A stretch of 12,460 nucleotides of DNA from Verrucomicrobiota bacterium (GCA_016721945.1 JADKHC010000037.1:1-12460); one strand, 5' to 3'. Counted from the first letter of the stretch, positions 1 through 7,654 are shown. A program made the numbers and translations. The notes: a model not told the origin generated them from the letters alone.

Positions 1-1
1 T

Positions 2-715
2 CGCTTCTGGGAAAAACCTTACCAGCAGAAACTCGTGCGTTGGGGCACCGATATTCACGACCGCTGGATGATGCCGCACTTCGTATGGAGCGATCTCACC
101 GACGTCGTCGACGATCTCCAGACCAACGGTTATCCGATGAAGCCGGAGTGGTTCGCGCCGCACTTTGAATTCCGTTTCCCGGAAATCGGAGATCTGGAAG
201 TGAACAACCTGCACCTCGAACTCCGTCAGGCGTTGGAACCTTGGCATGTGCTGGGCGAAGAGCCGGGCGGCGGCGGAACCGTGCGCTATGTCGATTCGTC
301 GCTGGAGCGCCTGCAGGTCAAAGCCCGCGGCCTCGTGCCCGGACGCCACGTCGTCAGCGTAGGCGGCCACGCTTTGCCACTCCATCCGACAGGGACAAAC
401 GGCGAATTCGTCGCCGGTGTGCGTTATCGCGCTTGGCAGCCAGCTAGCTGCTTGCAGCCGACCATTCCCGTGCACGCACCGCTGGTGATCGACATTGTGG
501 ATACATGGAACAAACGCAGCATCGGTGGCTGCTCCTACCACGTGGCCCATCCGGGCGGCCTCAGCCACGAGAAATGCCCGATCAACTCCTTCGAGGCCGA
601 GAGCCGGCGTCAGGCGCGCTTCTTCCGCTTTGGGCACACGCCCGGGCTGATGATGCCGAAACCGTACGAGCCGAACCCAGAATTCCCATTCACTCTCGAC
701 CTGCGTCGGACTTGA
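2..715 (+). CDS. DUF2126 / transglutaminase-like protein, C-terminal part (5' end outside window)
   Basis: The frame is open from base 2 to the TGA at 713-715, so this is the 3' end of a longer gene; the first ATG at 35 is internal. The encoded 237 or so residues match the C-terminal DUF2126 region usually found behind a transglutaminase-like domain in proteins of roughly 1,100 residues. Recognisable family segments are RWGTDIHDRWMMPHFVW near the start, then FRFPEIGDLEV, LVIDIVDTWNKRSIGGCSYH, HVAHPGG and EAESRRQARFF near the end. The biochemical role of DUF2126 is not established. The family occurs with circularly permuted ATP-grasp, alpha-E and transglutaminase genes and is thought to act in making or cleaving a peptide-like product. 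The next gene starts 65 bases downstream on the same strand, which fits one operon. The family assignment is strong; the function is inferred from context. Confidence 0.9.
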   Translation, partial: RFWEKPYQQKLVRWGTDIHDRWMMPHFVWSDLTDVVDDLQTNGYPMKPEWFAPHFEFRFPEIGDLEVNNLHLELRQALEPWHVLGEEPGGGGTVRYVDSSLERLQVKARGLVPGRHVVSVGGHALPLHPTGTNGEFVAGVRYRAWQPASCLQPTIPVHAPLVIDIVDTWNKRSIGGCSYHVAHPGGLSHEKCPINSFEAESRRQARFFRFGHTPGLMMPKPYEPNPEFPFTLDLRRT

Positions 716-780
716 TTTCGTCCAACTCGCCAACAGTGTTTGCAAGCTCCGTCTCCGGCTGACATCTTCGCCCGCCGACC

Positions 781-3273
781 ATGACCGACGACGCGGAAAA
801 CCCCGCTGCGCCCCTGCTGCGCGACTATCCTTCGCCGGAAGGCATCTTCGACGAGATGCTAACCTCGGGCAAGACGCCGCGTCCACACTGGACGAGCCTC
901 GTTAGTGCTTTTGAGCGTCTCGGCAAATCCGAACTCGTCACTCGACGCGATACGTCGGCCCGGCTGCTCCGTGAAAACGGAGTGACCTATAACATCTATG
1001 GCGATTCGCACGGATTAAGCCGAGCTTGGTCCTTGGACCTGGTTCCTCTGGTAATCCCGCACGACGAATGGCGATCCATCGAGACCGGTCTCGCGCAACG
1101 TTCCCGACTCCTGAACCTGATTCTGGCCGATCTCTACGGCGCGCAAAAACTCCTGCGCGAAGGAGTGCTCCCGCCCGGACTCATCTTCGCTAACCCCGCG
1201 TTTCTGCGCCAGTGCCATGGCATCATGCCGCCAGAAAACCAATTTCTCCATCTGCACGCGGTCGATCTCGCGCGCGCTCCCAACGGCCGCTGGTGGGTGC
1301 TGTCCGACCGCACCCAAGCGCCATCGGGAACCGGCTACGCGCTCGAAAACCGGATCGTGCTTTCGCGTGTGCTGCCCGAAGAATTTCGCGAGCTCCGCGC
1401 CGAGCGGCTGGCACATTTCTTTCAACATCTGCGTGACACACTGAGGCGCCTTCCAGCGCATGGCGGTGGCCAGCCCAACGTCGTACTGCTCACGCCCGGC
1501 CCCTACAACGAAACCTACAGCGAACACGTCTACCTCGCGCGTTACCTCGGTTTTCCGCTCGTCGAGGGCACCGACCTGACGGTGCGTGACCAGCGGGTTT
1601 TCCTAAAAACGCTCGAAGGACTCCAGCCCGTGGACGTGATCATCCGGCGTTCCGACGACGCGTTTTGCGATCCGCTCGAACTGCGCTCTGATTCGATTCT
1701 TGGTGTGCCCGGATTGGTTGAGGCTTCACGGGCCGGCAATGTCGTCGTGGCCAATGCGCTCGGAAGTGGCGTGGTGGAAACACCTGCCCTTTCCGCGTTC
1801 CTGCCGGGCCTCTGCCAGCAACTGCTCGGCGAAGAGTTGAAGCTGCCTTCGCTCGCCACCTGGTGGTGCGGTCAGGAAAAAGAGTTTGCCTACGTCCGCG
1901 AAAACATTGACCGCCTCGTGATCAAGCCCGCCTTTGCCCGCGGCGTTGGCGGACCGTATTTCGCCGAAACCATGGGCAAGAAGGAAAGGGCCGCGCTGCT
2001 CACGCAGATGGAGGCCACGCCCTACAATTTCGTTGCCCAGGAAAGAATCAGCCTGAGCACTGCACCGGTTTTTGAACGTGGCGGACTTGTACCGCGGCCA
2101 GTAGTCCTACGCACCTTCACCTGTGCCACTCGCGAGGGTTACGAAGTCATGCCGGGCGGTCTTTCGCGTTTTTCCAACTCCCCCGACCAGCTCATCGTAT
2201 CCATGCAAAATGGCGGTGGCAGCAAGGACACCTGGGTTATCGGCGAAGGACCGGTGAGCCAGCTGAGCTTATTGTTGCCGACCACGCCGATCGTGCGGCT
2301 CGAACGCGCTGCCGCCGAGGTGCCGAGCCGCGTCGCGGATAATCTGTATTGGCTCGGTCGCTACGCCGAGCGACTGGAGGACACGCTACGCCTTCTGCGC
2401 TGCACCCTCGTGCGATTGGCTGGCGATGTGGGCATCGAAGACACGCCAGAGCTCACCGCACTCGTGCGCCTGCTTGCGCATCTGGATTTTTTCCCGGAAA
2501 CGTTTCGCGAGCGACACACCAGCACCGCCGTCGAACGCGAGGTCTTCCAACTCATTTACCGAACCAATCGCTTGGGGACCGTGCGCGAGTTGCAGGGTCG
2601 CCTGAGCAACATCGCGTTTACGCTCCGCGACCGGTTCACCGCCGACACCTGGCGCATCCTCAATAAACTCCAGACCGACACCCGCCCCCGCCCCGGCCGT
2701 GTGCCGATCGCGGAAATGGTCTCGCTCCTCGACGCTTCGATCATCGACCTCGCCGCCTTCGCCGGAATGGAAATGGAGAACATGACACGCGGCCACGGCT
2801 GGCGTTTTCTCGACATCGGCCGACGCATCGAACGCGCCGCTAACATGGGCAGTCTCGTGAAAGCGGCCCTGACCGTGCAGGCCACCGGGCTTGAGACGCT
2901 CGAACCCGTTCTTGAAATCGCCGATAGCGTGATGACTTATCGGCGGCGCTATTTTTCGCAGCCGCAATGGCCGCCAGCACTCGATCTGTTGCTCGCTGAT
3001 GAGAGTAACCCGCGTTCGCTCGCCTTCCAGATTTTCGCACTCTCCGACCACGCCGCCAACCTGCCTCAGGACCGCAACCAAAACACCCGGCTCACCTACG
3101 CCCTAAGTACGCTGCTGGCTAAAGCCGACTGGCCCTCGCTCGTTCACGACCAACTTACTACCGGCAACAACAAGATCAGCGAACTCCTCACCTCGGTCGC
3201 CACCGGGCTGCGTGGTTTTTCCGACTCGCTCACTCACCAATATTTCAGCCACGCGACCACGCGGGTTAGCTGA
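781..3273 (+). CDS. Circularly permuted ATP-grasp protein fused to an alpha-E domain
   Basis: An intact 830-aa protein with two parts. Residues about 15-500 are a circularly permuted ATP-grasp type 2 domain (formerly DUF404/DUF407), with family blocks NIYGDSHG (71-78), WWVLSDRTQAPSGTGYALEN (171-190), LTPGPYNETYSEHVYLARYL (237-256) and LVIKPAFARGVGG (379-391). Residues about 513-825 are an alpha-helical alpha-E domain (DUF403), beginning with the hallmark VPSRVADNLYWLGRYAER (514-531). ATP-grasp enzymes join a carboxylate to an amine using ATP, so a peptide-bond or amide-forming role is likely; the substrate is unknown. In many genomes the two domains are separate adjacent genes, and here they are one polypeptide. 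The ATG at 781 is used because family similarity begins soon after it. There is no clear Shine-Dalgarno sequence. The stop lies 14 bases before the transglutaminase gene, indicating translational coupling or a shared transcript. Confidence 0.95.
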   Translation: MTDDAENPAAPLLRDYPSPEGIFDEMLTSGKTPRPHWTSLVSAFERLGKSELVTRRDTSARLLRENGVTYNIYGDSHGLSRAWSLDLVPLVIPHDEWRSIETGLAQRSRLLNLILADLYGAQKLLREGVLPPGLIFANPAFLRQCHGIMPPENQFLHLHAVDLARAPNGRWWVLSDRTQAPSGTGYALENRIVLSRVLPEEFRELRAERLAHFFQHLRDTLRRLPAHGGGQPNVVLLTPGPYNETYSEHVYLARYLGFPLVEGTDLTVRDQRVFLKTLEGLQPVDVIIRRSDDAFCDPLELRSDSILGVPGLVEASRAGNVVVANALGSGVVETPALSAFLPGLCQQLLGEELKLPSLATWWCGQEKEFAYVRENIDRLVIKPAFARGVGGPYFAETMGKKERAALLTQMEATPYNFVAQERISLSTAPVFERGGLVPRPVVLRTFTCATREGYEVMPGGLSRFSNSPDQLIVSMQNGGGSKDTWVIGEGPVSQLSLLLPTTPIVRLERAAAEVPSRVADNLYWLGRYAERLEDTLRLLRCTLVRLAGDVGIEDTPELTALVRLLAHLDFFPETFRERHTSTAVEREVFQLIYRTNRLGTVRELQGRLSNIAFTLRDRFTADTWRILNKLQTDTRPRPGRVPIAEMVSLLDASIIDLAAFAGMEMENMTRGHGWRFLDIGRRIERAANMGSLVKAALTVQATGLETLEPVLEIADSVMTYRRRYFSQPQWPPALDLLLADESNPRSLAFQIFALSDHAANLPQDRNQNTRLTYALSTLLAKADWPSLVHDQLTTGNNKISELLTSVATGLRGFSDSLTHQYFSHATTRVS

Positions 3274-3287
3274 ACGATGTATCCACC

Positions 3288-4217
3288 GTGAACTACGAGA
3301 TCATCCATCGCACCGTCTACGAATACACCAGCGAGGTCTCCGTCTCGCAGCACGTCGTACATCTGACGCCCCGCAATCTGCCCGGTCAGCAATGCCTGCG
3401 CCACGAACTGTTGGTCGAACCGGCACCCGCGCTCGTAACCAGTCGCGAGGACTATTTTGGCAATGCAACGAGTTTCTTCACCATGGCCGGCGCTCATCGC
3501 ACCCTCGTGGTAACCGCCCGCAGCGAAGTCGCTCTTTACCCACGTCACTGGCCAGCACCCGAGAAAACACCTGCGTGGGAACGGGCACGCGGTAACGCCA
3601 ATCGCACTGCCGGCCTCACCATCGAAGCGCAGGAGTATATTTACCCCTCCACGCTCATCCCGGCCCTACCCGCGTTGAGCGAATACGCACGCCCCTCGTT
3701 CTCAGCTGGCCGCCCCCTGTTGGAAGCCGTGCTCGACCTGACTGGCCGTATTTTCACGGACTTCACCTTCGACCCCAAGGCCACCACCGTGGCGACGCCG
3801 CTCGAAGTCGTGATCGGGAAACGCCGTGGCGTGTGCCAGGATTTCGCCCATTTCCAAATCGGCTGCCTGCGCGCCCTCGGCCTGCCTGCCCGTTACGTAA
3901 GCGGCTACCTCGAAACGCTGCCACCGCCTGGGAAAACGAAACTCGTGGGCTCTGACGCCTCTCATGCTTGGGTGCAGTTTTTTGTGCCTGAGCACGGTTG
4001 GCTCGAAGTCGATCCCACGAACAACATCATGCCTTCAGATCGACACATCGTTGTGGGCTGGGGACGTGATTTTGAAGATGTCAGTCCGATTCGCGGCGTG
4101 ATCAGCGGCGGTGACAAACACACACTCAACGTCGCTGTCGATGTGACACCATTGACGGAAAAGCCCGAAGAGGTCTCGTCCCAAAGTCAGAGTCAACGCG
4201 TTGAAGACCCGGCGTAA
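3288..4217 (+). CDS. Transglutaminase-like cysteine protease/amidase family protein
   Basis: A 309-aa protein of the bacterial transglutaminase-like family. Residues 1-85 form the N-terminal beta domain (family opening NYEIIHRTVYEYTSEVS), and residues about 145-245 form the papain-like transglutaminase core. The catalytic triad is visible: Cys183 in RRGVCQDFAHF, His226 in SDASHAWVQFF and Asp242 in WLEVDPTNN. The protein continues with the usual HIVVGWGRDFEDVSPIRGV block and ends in a polar Gln/Ser-rich tail. There is no signal peptide, so it should be cytoplasmic. Members of this family probably hydrolyse or transfer amide bonds rather than crosslink proteins. The start is GTG at 3288; an ATG at 3277 is out of frame and closes after four codons. 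It is the third gene of the operon with the ATP-grasp/alpha-E and DUF2126 genes and is expected to act on the same unknown peptide or amide substrate. Confidence 0.95.
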   Translation: MNYEIIHRTVYEYTSEVSVSQHVVHLTPRNLPGQQCLRHELLVEPAPALVTSREDYFGNATSFFTMAGAHRTLVVTARSEVALYPRHWPAPEKTPAWERARGNANRTAGLTIEAQEYIYPSTLIPALPALSEYARPSFSAGRPLLEAVLDLTGRIFTDFTFDPKATTVATPLEVVIGKRRGVCQDFAHFQIGCLRALGLPARYVSGYLETLPPPGKTKLVGSDASHAWVQFFVPEHGWLEVDPTNNIMPSDRHIVVGWGRDFEDVSPIRGVISGGDKHTLNVAVDVTPLTEKPEEVSSQSQSQRVEDPA

Positions 4218-4221
4218 GCCA
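4210..4221 (+). repeat. 12-bp direct repeat, left copy
   Basis: The sequence CGGCGTAAGCCA occurs here and again at 4330-4341. This copy spans the TAA stop codon of the transglutaminase gene. The two copies bracket the REP-like inverted repeat at 4236-4315, which makes a target-site duplication or a tandem duplication of the gene end possible. The match is seen directly; the origin is inference. Confidence 0.6.
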
Positions 4222-4235
4222 AAAAAATGCATCAG

Positions 4236-4315
4236 AAGGTGGAGCCCGATGTCCCAATCGGGCTTGATCGAGGCCGCTCCCAAACGAGCCCGTTAGGGAC
4301 AACGGGCTCCACCTT
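4236..4315. repeat. REP-like long inverted repeat, possible bidirectional terminator
   Basis: Two 29-base arms, 4236-4264 and 4287-4315, are reverse complements with only three mismatches and are separated by 22 bases. Each arm also contains its own smaller palindrome: GCCCGAT/ATCGGGC around GTCCCA on the left, and GCCCGTT/AACGGGC around AGGGAC on the right. RNA could form either two small hairpins or one long stem. This architecture resembles bacterial REP/BIME elements, which sit between genes in many copies. It lies in the convergent gap between the + strand operon and the - strand GNAT gene, where a structure could stop transcription from both sides. There is no T-run next to the stem, so terminator function is uncertain. 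Confidence 0.65.
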
Positions 4316-4329
4316 CAACGGCATCGTTA

Positions 4330-4341
4330 CGGCGTAAGCCA
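4330..4341 (+). repeat. 12-bp direct repeat, right copy
   Basis: Second copy of CGGCGTAAGCCA, identical to 4210-4221 and 120 bases downstream of it. It lies just beyond the REP-like inverted repeat and 36 bases before the end of the GNAT gene. The bases on either side of the two copies differ, so the shared stretch is limited to these 12 bases. Confidence 0.6.
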
Positions 4342-4377
4342 GGGAGCAAAACAGCCGACGCCGCCTAGCAGGCAACC

Positions 4378-4746
4378 TCAGGCCTGTGCGCACCAAACGT
4401 CGTCGTCCGGGCGGGCTTTGGTCTCGGATTCGTCTGACTTGGCCGGTGCTTCCGCATCGTCGCCCAACGGATGGGTCATGTAACAGCCGGTCATGATTTC
4501 GGGATAGTATTTATCCTCGACGTCAAAACCCATTTTTTTCCAAAAGCCAACTGGTGAACCACCATCAAGGTCAACCGCTAGCAGTTCGATTTTTTTGATC
4601 GTAGCGGGCAACTTGGAGAGCCATTCGCGGACCATGCGTCGGCCAAAGCCTTGGTGACGCTGCTCCTGCGGGACAAAGAGCACATCAATCCACGCCACAT
4701 CATCAGTGAGATGGGTCGCTAGAAAGGGTGTCTTCTCAAGTTTCAT
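4378..4746 (-). CDS. Small GNAT-family N-acetyltransferase
   Basis: A 122-aa protein with the core of the GNAT acetyltransferase fold. The acetyl-CoA-binding motif A is VLFVPQEQRHQGFGRRMV (residues about 23-40), with the R/Q-x-x-G-x-G/A signature as RHQGFG. Motif B is visible further on as GSPVGFWKKMGFDV, the usual 'FYxKxGF' segment. The protein is shorter than typical GNATs of 140-180 residues and lacks the N-terminal first strand and helices, so it is a minimal member or an N-terminally shortened one. The last 25 residues are acidic, polar and probably disordered. The acyl acceptor cannot be read from the sequence. It is transcribed convergently to the ATP-grasp/transglutaminase operon, with the REP-like repeat between them. 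There is no clear Shine-Dalgarno site. Confidence 0.85.
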   Translation of the reverse strand: MKLEKTPFLATHLTDDVAWIDVLFVPQEQRHQGFGRRMVREWLSKLPATIKKIELLAVDLDGGSPVGFWKKMGFDVEDKYYPEIMTGCYMTHPLGDDAEAPAKSDESETKARPDDDVWCAQA

Positions 4747-5023
4747 GACGGTAAATACCTGCTAATAATAACGGTTCTTTTGGTCGAAAAATTACATCAA
4801 ACGCTACGCTCGAATGCGTTTTTATCAACAGCCACTGACATGCCAAACCCTAGGGAGCCGCGAAAAAAACCAAACAAACGATCAACGCATCAACTATTCG
4901 CTCTTCCGACTCTTATTTCTAGCAGATGGTTCCCATATTGCACGATAAAGTTCAGAAAAAAACTCGTTACAATGACACCCAATTGTCGGGTTGTCCTGTA
5001 CCGGTGGAAAGGATCAGCCAAAG
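4747..5023. other. AT-richer intergenic stretch without a recognisable gene
   Basis: This interval separates the start of the GNAT gene from the 3' end of the secreted multidomain protein, both on the minus strand, so it should carry the GNAT promoter. It is visibly richer in A/T than the genes around it and contains several A-runs. An AT-rich hexamer TATTAT (minus strand, 4765-4770) is the only -10-like box near the GNAT start, and I see no matching -35. An open frame at 4780-5046 on the plus strand resembles no family I know and is probably spurious. Confidence 0.4.
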
Positions 5024-5052
5024 CCCGGCCCAAGGTTCAAACTTGAGCCGGG
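5024..5052 (-). terminator. Hairpin terminator after the secreted multidomain protein gene
   Basis: Read on the minus strand, CCCGGCTCAAG (5052-5042) pairs with CTTGGGCCGGG (5034-5024) across a 7-base loop. The stem is 11 bp with one U-G wobble. It begins 12 bases after the TAG stop at 5065-5067, the right place for an intrinsic terminator. The following T-run is short (CTTT), so efficiency is uncertain; in the other direction the stem is followed by AAAAA. Confidence 0.55.
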
Positions 5053-5064
5053 AAAAACGAAGCG

Positions 5065-7635
5065 CTAGCGGCGCTCCCGAAACAATCGCGCCAGACCAAG
5101 GGCAACGAGCGCACCGATGAGGAAATCACCGGGTGCTCCGCCGCCCCCACTTGAGCCGCCGGAATTGCTACCGCCCGAGGAGGATGAGCTGGAGCTGCTT
5201 GAAGATGATGAACTACTGCTCGATGAACTCGAAGAACTGCTGGAGCTTGATGAAGAGCTCGACGACGAGCTGCTGCTGGAGCTGGAGGTCGAGGATGAGC
5301 TGCTGCTGGAGGAGCCGAGGTATTCGTCGGCTCCGATGTCGTACGCGCTGCCGTTCGGGCGCAGGTCGCTGTCGATGTCGGTCGTGAATCCCGCGATGGA
5401 CGTACCGGCATCGACTACGCCGGAACGCGTGGCGGCGAGGTGAAGATCGCAATTAGCCGTGTCCACGAACCAGTTGGCTTGAGCATCGGTGACATTGGTC
5501 GCGAGCGTAGCGGTGGCGCTATCGCGAGCAGCGACGAGTTTGTTCGCGAGGTTATTGCGGATGCTCACGCCAGTGGTCGCGGCAAAGCGGTACTCGATGG
5601 CGTTGGCGTAGGTCGCGAGGTAGATCGTGTTGTTGTAAACTTGCGTGCTCGGCGAAGTTTCGAGCGCGATGCCGACATCGGCGAAACCGGTGGTGCGCAA
5701 GTTGGCGATCATGTTGTTACGAATAATGCCGCCGCTGTGAGCCGAAGAGCCCAGGCCAAAGCCGATGCCTCGGTCGCAGTTGAGGATGAAGTTTTCCTCC
5801 ACCAGCGTGCCGGTCGATGCGTTCCAAAAATGAACCGCATGCTCGGCGACGGAACCGGAGGGGCTGGCGATGTTGCGGAAAATGCAACCGCGAACGACCC
5901 AGTTTTCGCAACGGTGACCATCGACACCGCCGGTGTAATAGTTGGGCGCGGCGGCTTCCGTGAATTCAAAGATACAATCTTCAACCAGGCCGTTCGCGGA
6001 CGTGGCCGAGGTCGTGGTCGCCGCAATTTTCAAGAGTTGCTCATAACAATTCTGGATGCGGGCGTTGCGCAGCGTGAAGTTATCCGTGTCGGGCTGGAGT
6101 TGGATGCCGTGGTTGCGACAACGACGGAGCGTGAGGTCCGAAACAGTCACGCCATCGCCTGCGATGTTAAAGATACTGGTTACAGCGCCTGTAGTCATGC
6201 CCGGCCCTTGAATGATCACCGCGTCACGATGGCCAGCAGTGCCGCGAATAACAGCGTTGGCCGCGGTGAACTGCGGCAGGTCGGCGGTCAGGTTATAGGT
6301 GCCGTCGGCGAGAATAATCGTGAAGGTCGCGGCAGGGTTGGCATTGGCCAAGGTGAACGCACTCGTGAGTTCGGTGAGGTTGGCGACGTTGCGTGTGACC
6401 GGTCCGCTAAACTGCGTGGTGACGCTCGCGGAAGACGAACGCGCGGAAACGTTTCCTGCGGCATCATAGGCGGCGACAGCATAAGTGTAGGCCGTGCCAG
6501 CAGCGAGCCCTGTGTCGGAGTAACTCGTCGCAGTCACGCCGGTCGCGATTTGAGTGGACGAACCGGTTCCGGTTGCGCGATAGACGCGATATCCGGTTAC
6601 GCCAACGACATCGGTCGAAGCCGTCCAGGTGAGTGCGACCGCCGTGGCCGAAGATGCCGTACCAGCAAGGCCGGTTGGCGCAGTCGGTGCCGTGGTGTCC
6701 CCACTAGCCGAACCAGACCAACCACCCAGACGCGCCCAAAGATACCAGGCGGCATAGGCTTTGCGGTTGGCGTTGAGCGCCTGCGAGTGCGCCGACGAGC
6801 AGGAATACCAATCGACGTTTTCGGTGTGGCTGGCCTGCCAGGCGGTGGCCCAGTTGCGATCCAGCGAGCCGTTGGCATCGCTGTCGTAGTCGCAAGCATC
6901 GCTGGCCATCAGATTCATGTAGTTGGTCGTGCCGTCCGGGTCGAAACTCTCGATATCGGCAAAATCGAATAAAATCTTGTTATTGGTTCGGCAATAGGTG
7001 CGGATCTGTTCGTTGCGAACATTCACGTTTCCCGTGGCCCCCGTCCCCACCAAGTGGCCGGTCATGTAGACAAATTTCACGTTGGGAAAATCGGTTTCCA
7101 GCGTACTCATCAAGGTGAGGTACTGTTGAATATCCGCCTGCGTGCCATCGACCTGCCCGCACCAGGACCAGATGATGACGTTGATCTCGGGATGCGCAGT
7201 CAGGTAAGTGCGGGTGGCCGCCGCCCACGTCGTGCGATCAGGCGCACCCAGATCGTTGGCCGTGCCGAGTCCACCGAAGTTACCATAGTAATCGGCGAGA
7301 TGCAGAGCGCCGTTCGAGCCCGAGCCATTGAAGGCAAAAAGATTATCCGCAAAAGCATCGTTTGGGAAACGGTTCATAAACGTCACCAAGCCCGACATAC
7401 CGTCGGTTAACTGGCTGCCGTGCGACGTGTGCCCGTAGGCGATGTGCAACGACGACTTTGCCTGAGTGATCGCGGCCGAGGGAATCGCCCGGATATTCGT
7501 GCAAGTGTGATCGACAATAATCGGCTGCTGCGCGTGAACAGCGATGACGAGAGCGAGTGCCACCAACGTATAACGTAACCAAGCGTGCGCGCGGATCTGA
7601 CCTCCTAACAGGATCGAACAAGTCTGTGTTTTCAT
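5065..7635 (-). CDS. Secreted multidomain protein: SGNH-like domain, FN3, beta-helix, polyserine linker, C-terminal sorting tail
   Basis: I choose the ATG at 7635 (856 aa) because a signal peptide follows at once: a basic n-region with RAHAWLR, hydrophobic TLVALALVIA, and likely cleavage after VHA near residue 35. Opening the frame at 7809 would add 58 residues in front of it. Residues about 36-306 form an SGNH-like domain with conserved blocks IAYGHTSHGSQ, IIWSWCGQ, FVYMTGH and FDFADIESFDPDG, ending in AWYLWARLGGW. Residues about 314-407 are a fibronectin III domain starting with TAPTAPTGL. Residues about 412-772 are a right-handed parallel beta-helix, typical of polysaccharide lyases and surface proteins, closing with DIGADEY. 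A 46-residue Ser tract follows (775-820), then a Gly-rich stretch, a hydrophobic helix (FLIGALVALGLARLF) and RERR, resembling GlyGly-CTERM-type sorting tails. It is likely exported and surface-held, perhaps deacetylating or binding polysaccharide. Substrate and activity are inferred, not shown. Confidence 0.88.
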   Translation of the reverse strand: MKTQTCSILLGGQIRAHAWLRYTLVALALVIAVHAQQPIIVDHTCTNIRAIPSAAITQAKSSLHIAYGHTSHGSQLTDGMSGLVTFMNRFPNDAFADNLFAFNGSGSNGALHLADYYGNFGGLGTANDLGAPDRTTWAAATRTYLTAHPEINVIIWSWCGQVDGTQADIQQYLTLMSTLETDFPNVKFVYMTGHLVGTGATGNVNVRNEQIRTYCRTNNKILFDFADIESFDPDGTTNYMNLMASDACDYDSDANGSLDRNWATAWQASHTENVDWYSCSSAHSQALNANRKAYAAWYLWARLGGWSGSASGDTTAPTAPTGLAGTASSATAVALTWTASTDVVGVTGYRVYRATGTGSSTQIATGVTATSYSDTGLAAGTAYTYAVAAYDAAGNVSARSSSASVTTQFSGPVTRNVANLTELTSAFTLANANPAATFTIILADGTYNLTADLPQFTAANAVIRGTAGHRDAVIIQGPGMTTGAVTSIFNIAGDGVTVSDLTLRRCRNHGIQLQPDTDNFTLRNARIQNCYEQLLKIAATTTSATSANGLVEDCIFEFTEAAAPNYYTGGVDGHRCENWVVRGCIFRNIASPSGSVAEHAVHFWNASTGTLVEENFILNCDRGIGFGLGSSAHSGGIIRNNMIANLRTTGFADVGIALETSPSTQVYNNTIYLATYANAIEYRFAATTGVSIRNNLANKLVAARDSATATLATNVTDAQANWFVDTANCDLHLAATRSGVVDAGTSIAGFTTDIDSDLRPNGSAYDIGADEYLGSSSSSSSSTSSSSSSSSSSSSSSSSSSSSSSSSSSSSSSSSSSSSSGGSNSGGSSGGGGAPGDFLIGALVALGLARLFRERR
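5176..5313 (-). repeat. Polyserine-coding low-complexity tract (46 codons)
   Basis: Forty-six consecutive codons encode 45 Ser and one Thr (ACC at 5287-5289). All six serine codons are used, in irregular order, so the DNA is not a simple microsatellite. Polyserine linkers of this kind join domains in secreted polysaccharide-degrading proteins of several bacteria. Here the tract separates the beta-helix from the C-terminal tail and probably acts as a flexible spacer at the cell surface. Confidence 0.9.
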
Positions 7636-7654
7636 AACGTAACTGGGTATGGGT

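Noticed and set aside
2386..3081. A 231-residue minus-strand frame inside the ATP-grasp/alpha-E gene
   Set aside because: It is antisense to the alpha-E domain, whose family motifs are clear on the plus strand, and it shows no family similarity.
4780..5046. An 88-residue plus-strand frame in the intergenic region
   Set aside because: Its composition resembles translated noncoding DNA, it has no motif, and it runs into the terminator hairpin of the opposite gene.
5117..5443. A Leu/Glu-rich acidic 108-residue plus-strand frame that looks like a coiled coil
   Set aside because: It is the reverse complement of the polyserine tract; AGC/TCC/TCA codons read backward give Leu, Glu and Asp-rich triplets.
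5440..6972. A 510-residue plus-strand open frame opposite the secreted multidomain protein
   Set aside because: Its translation is Gly/Arg/Val-rich without any family motif and lies wholly antisense to the beta-helix, FN3 and SGNH-like domains, which are clearly coding. It results from GC-rich codon bias.
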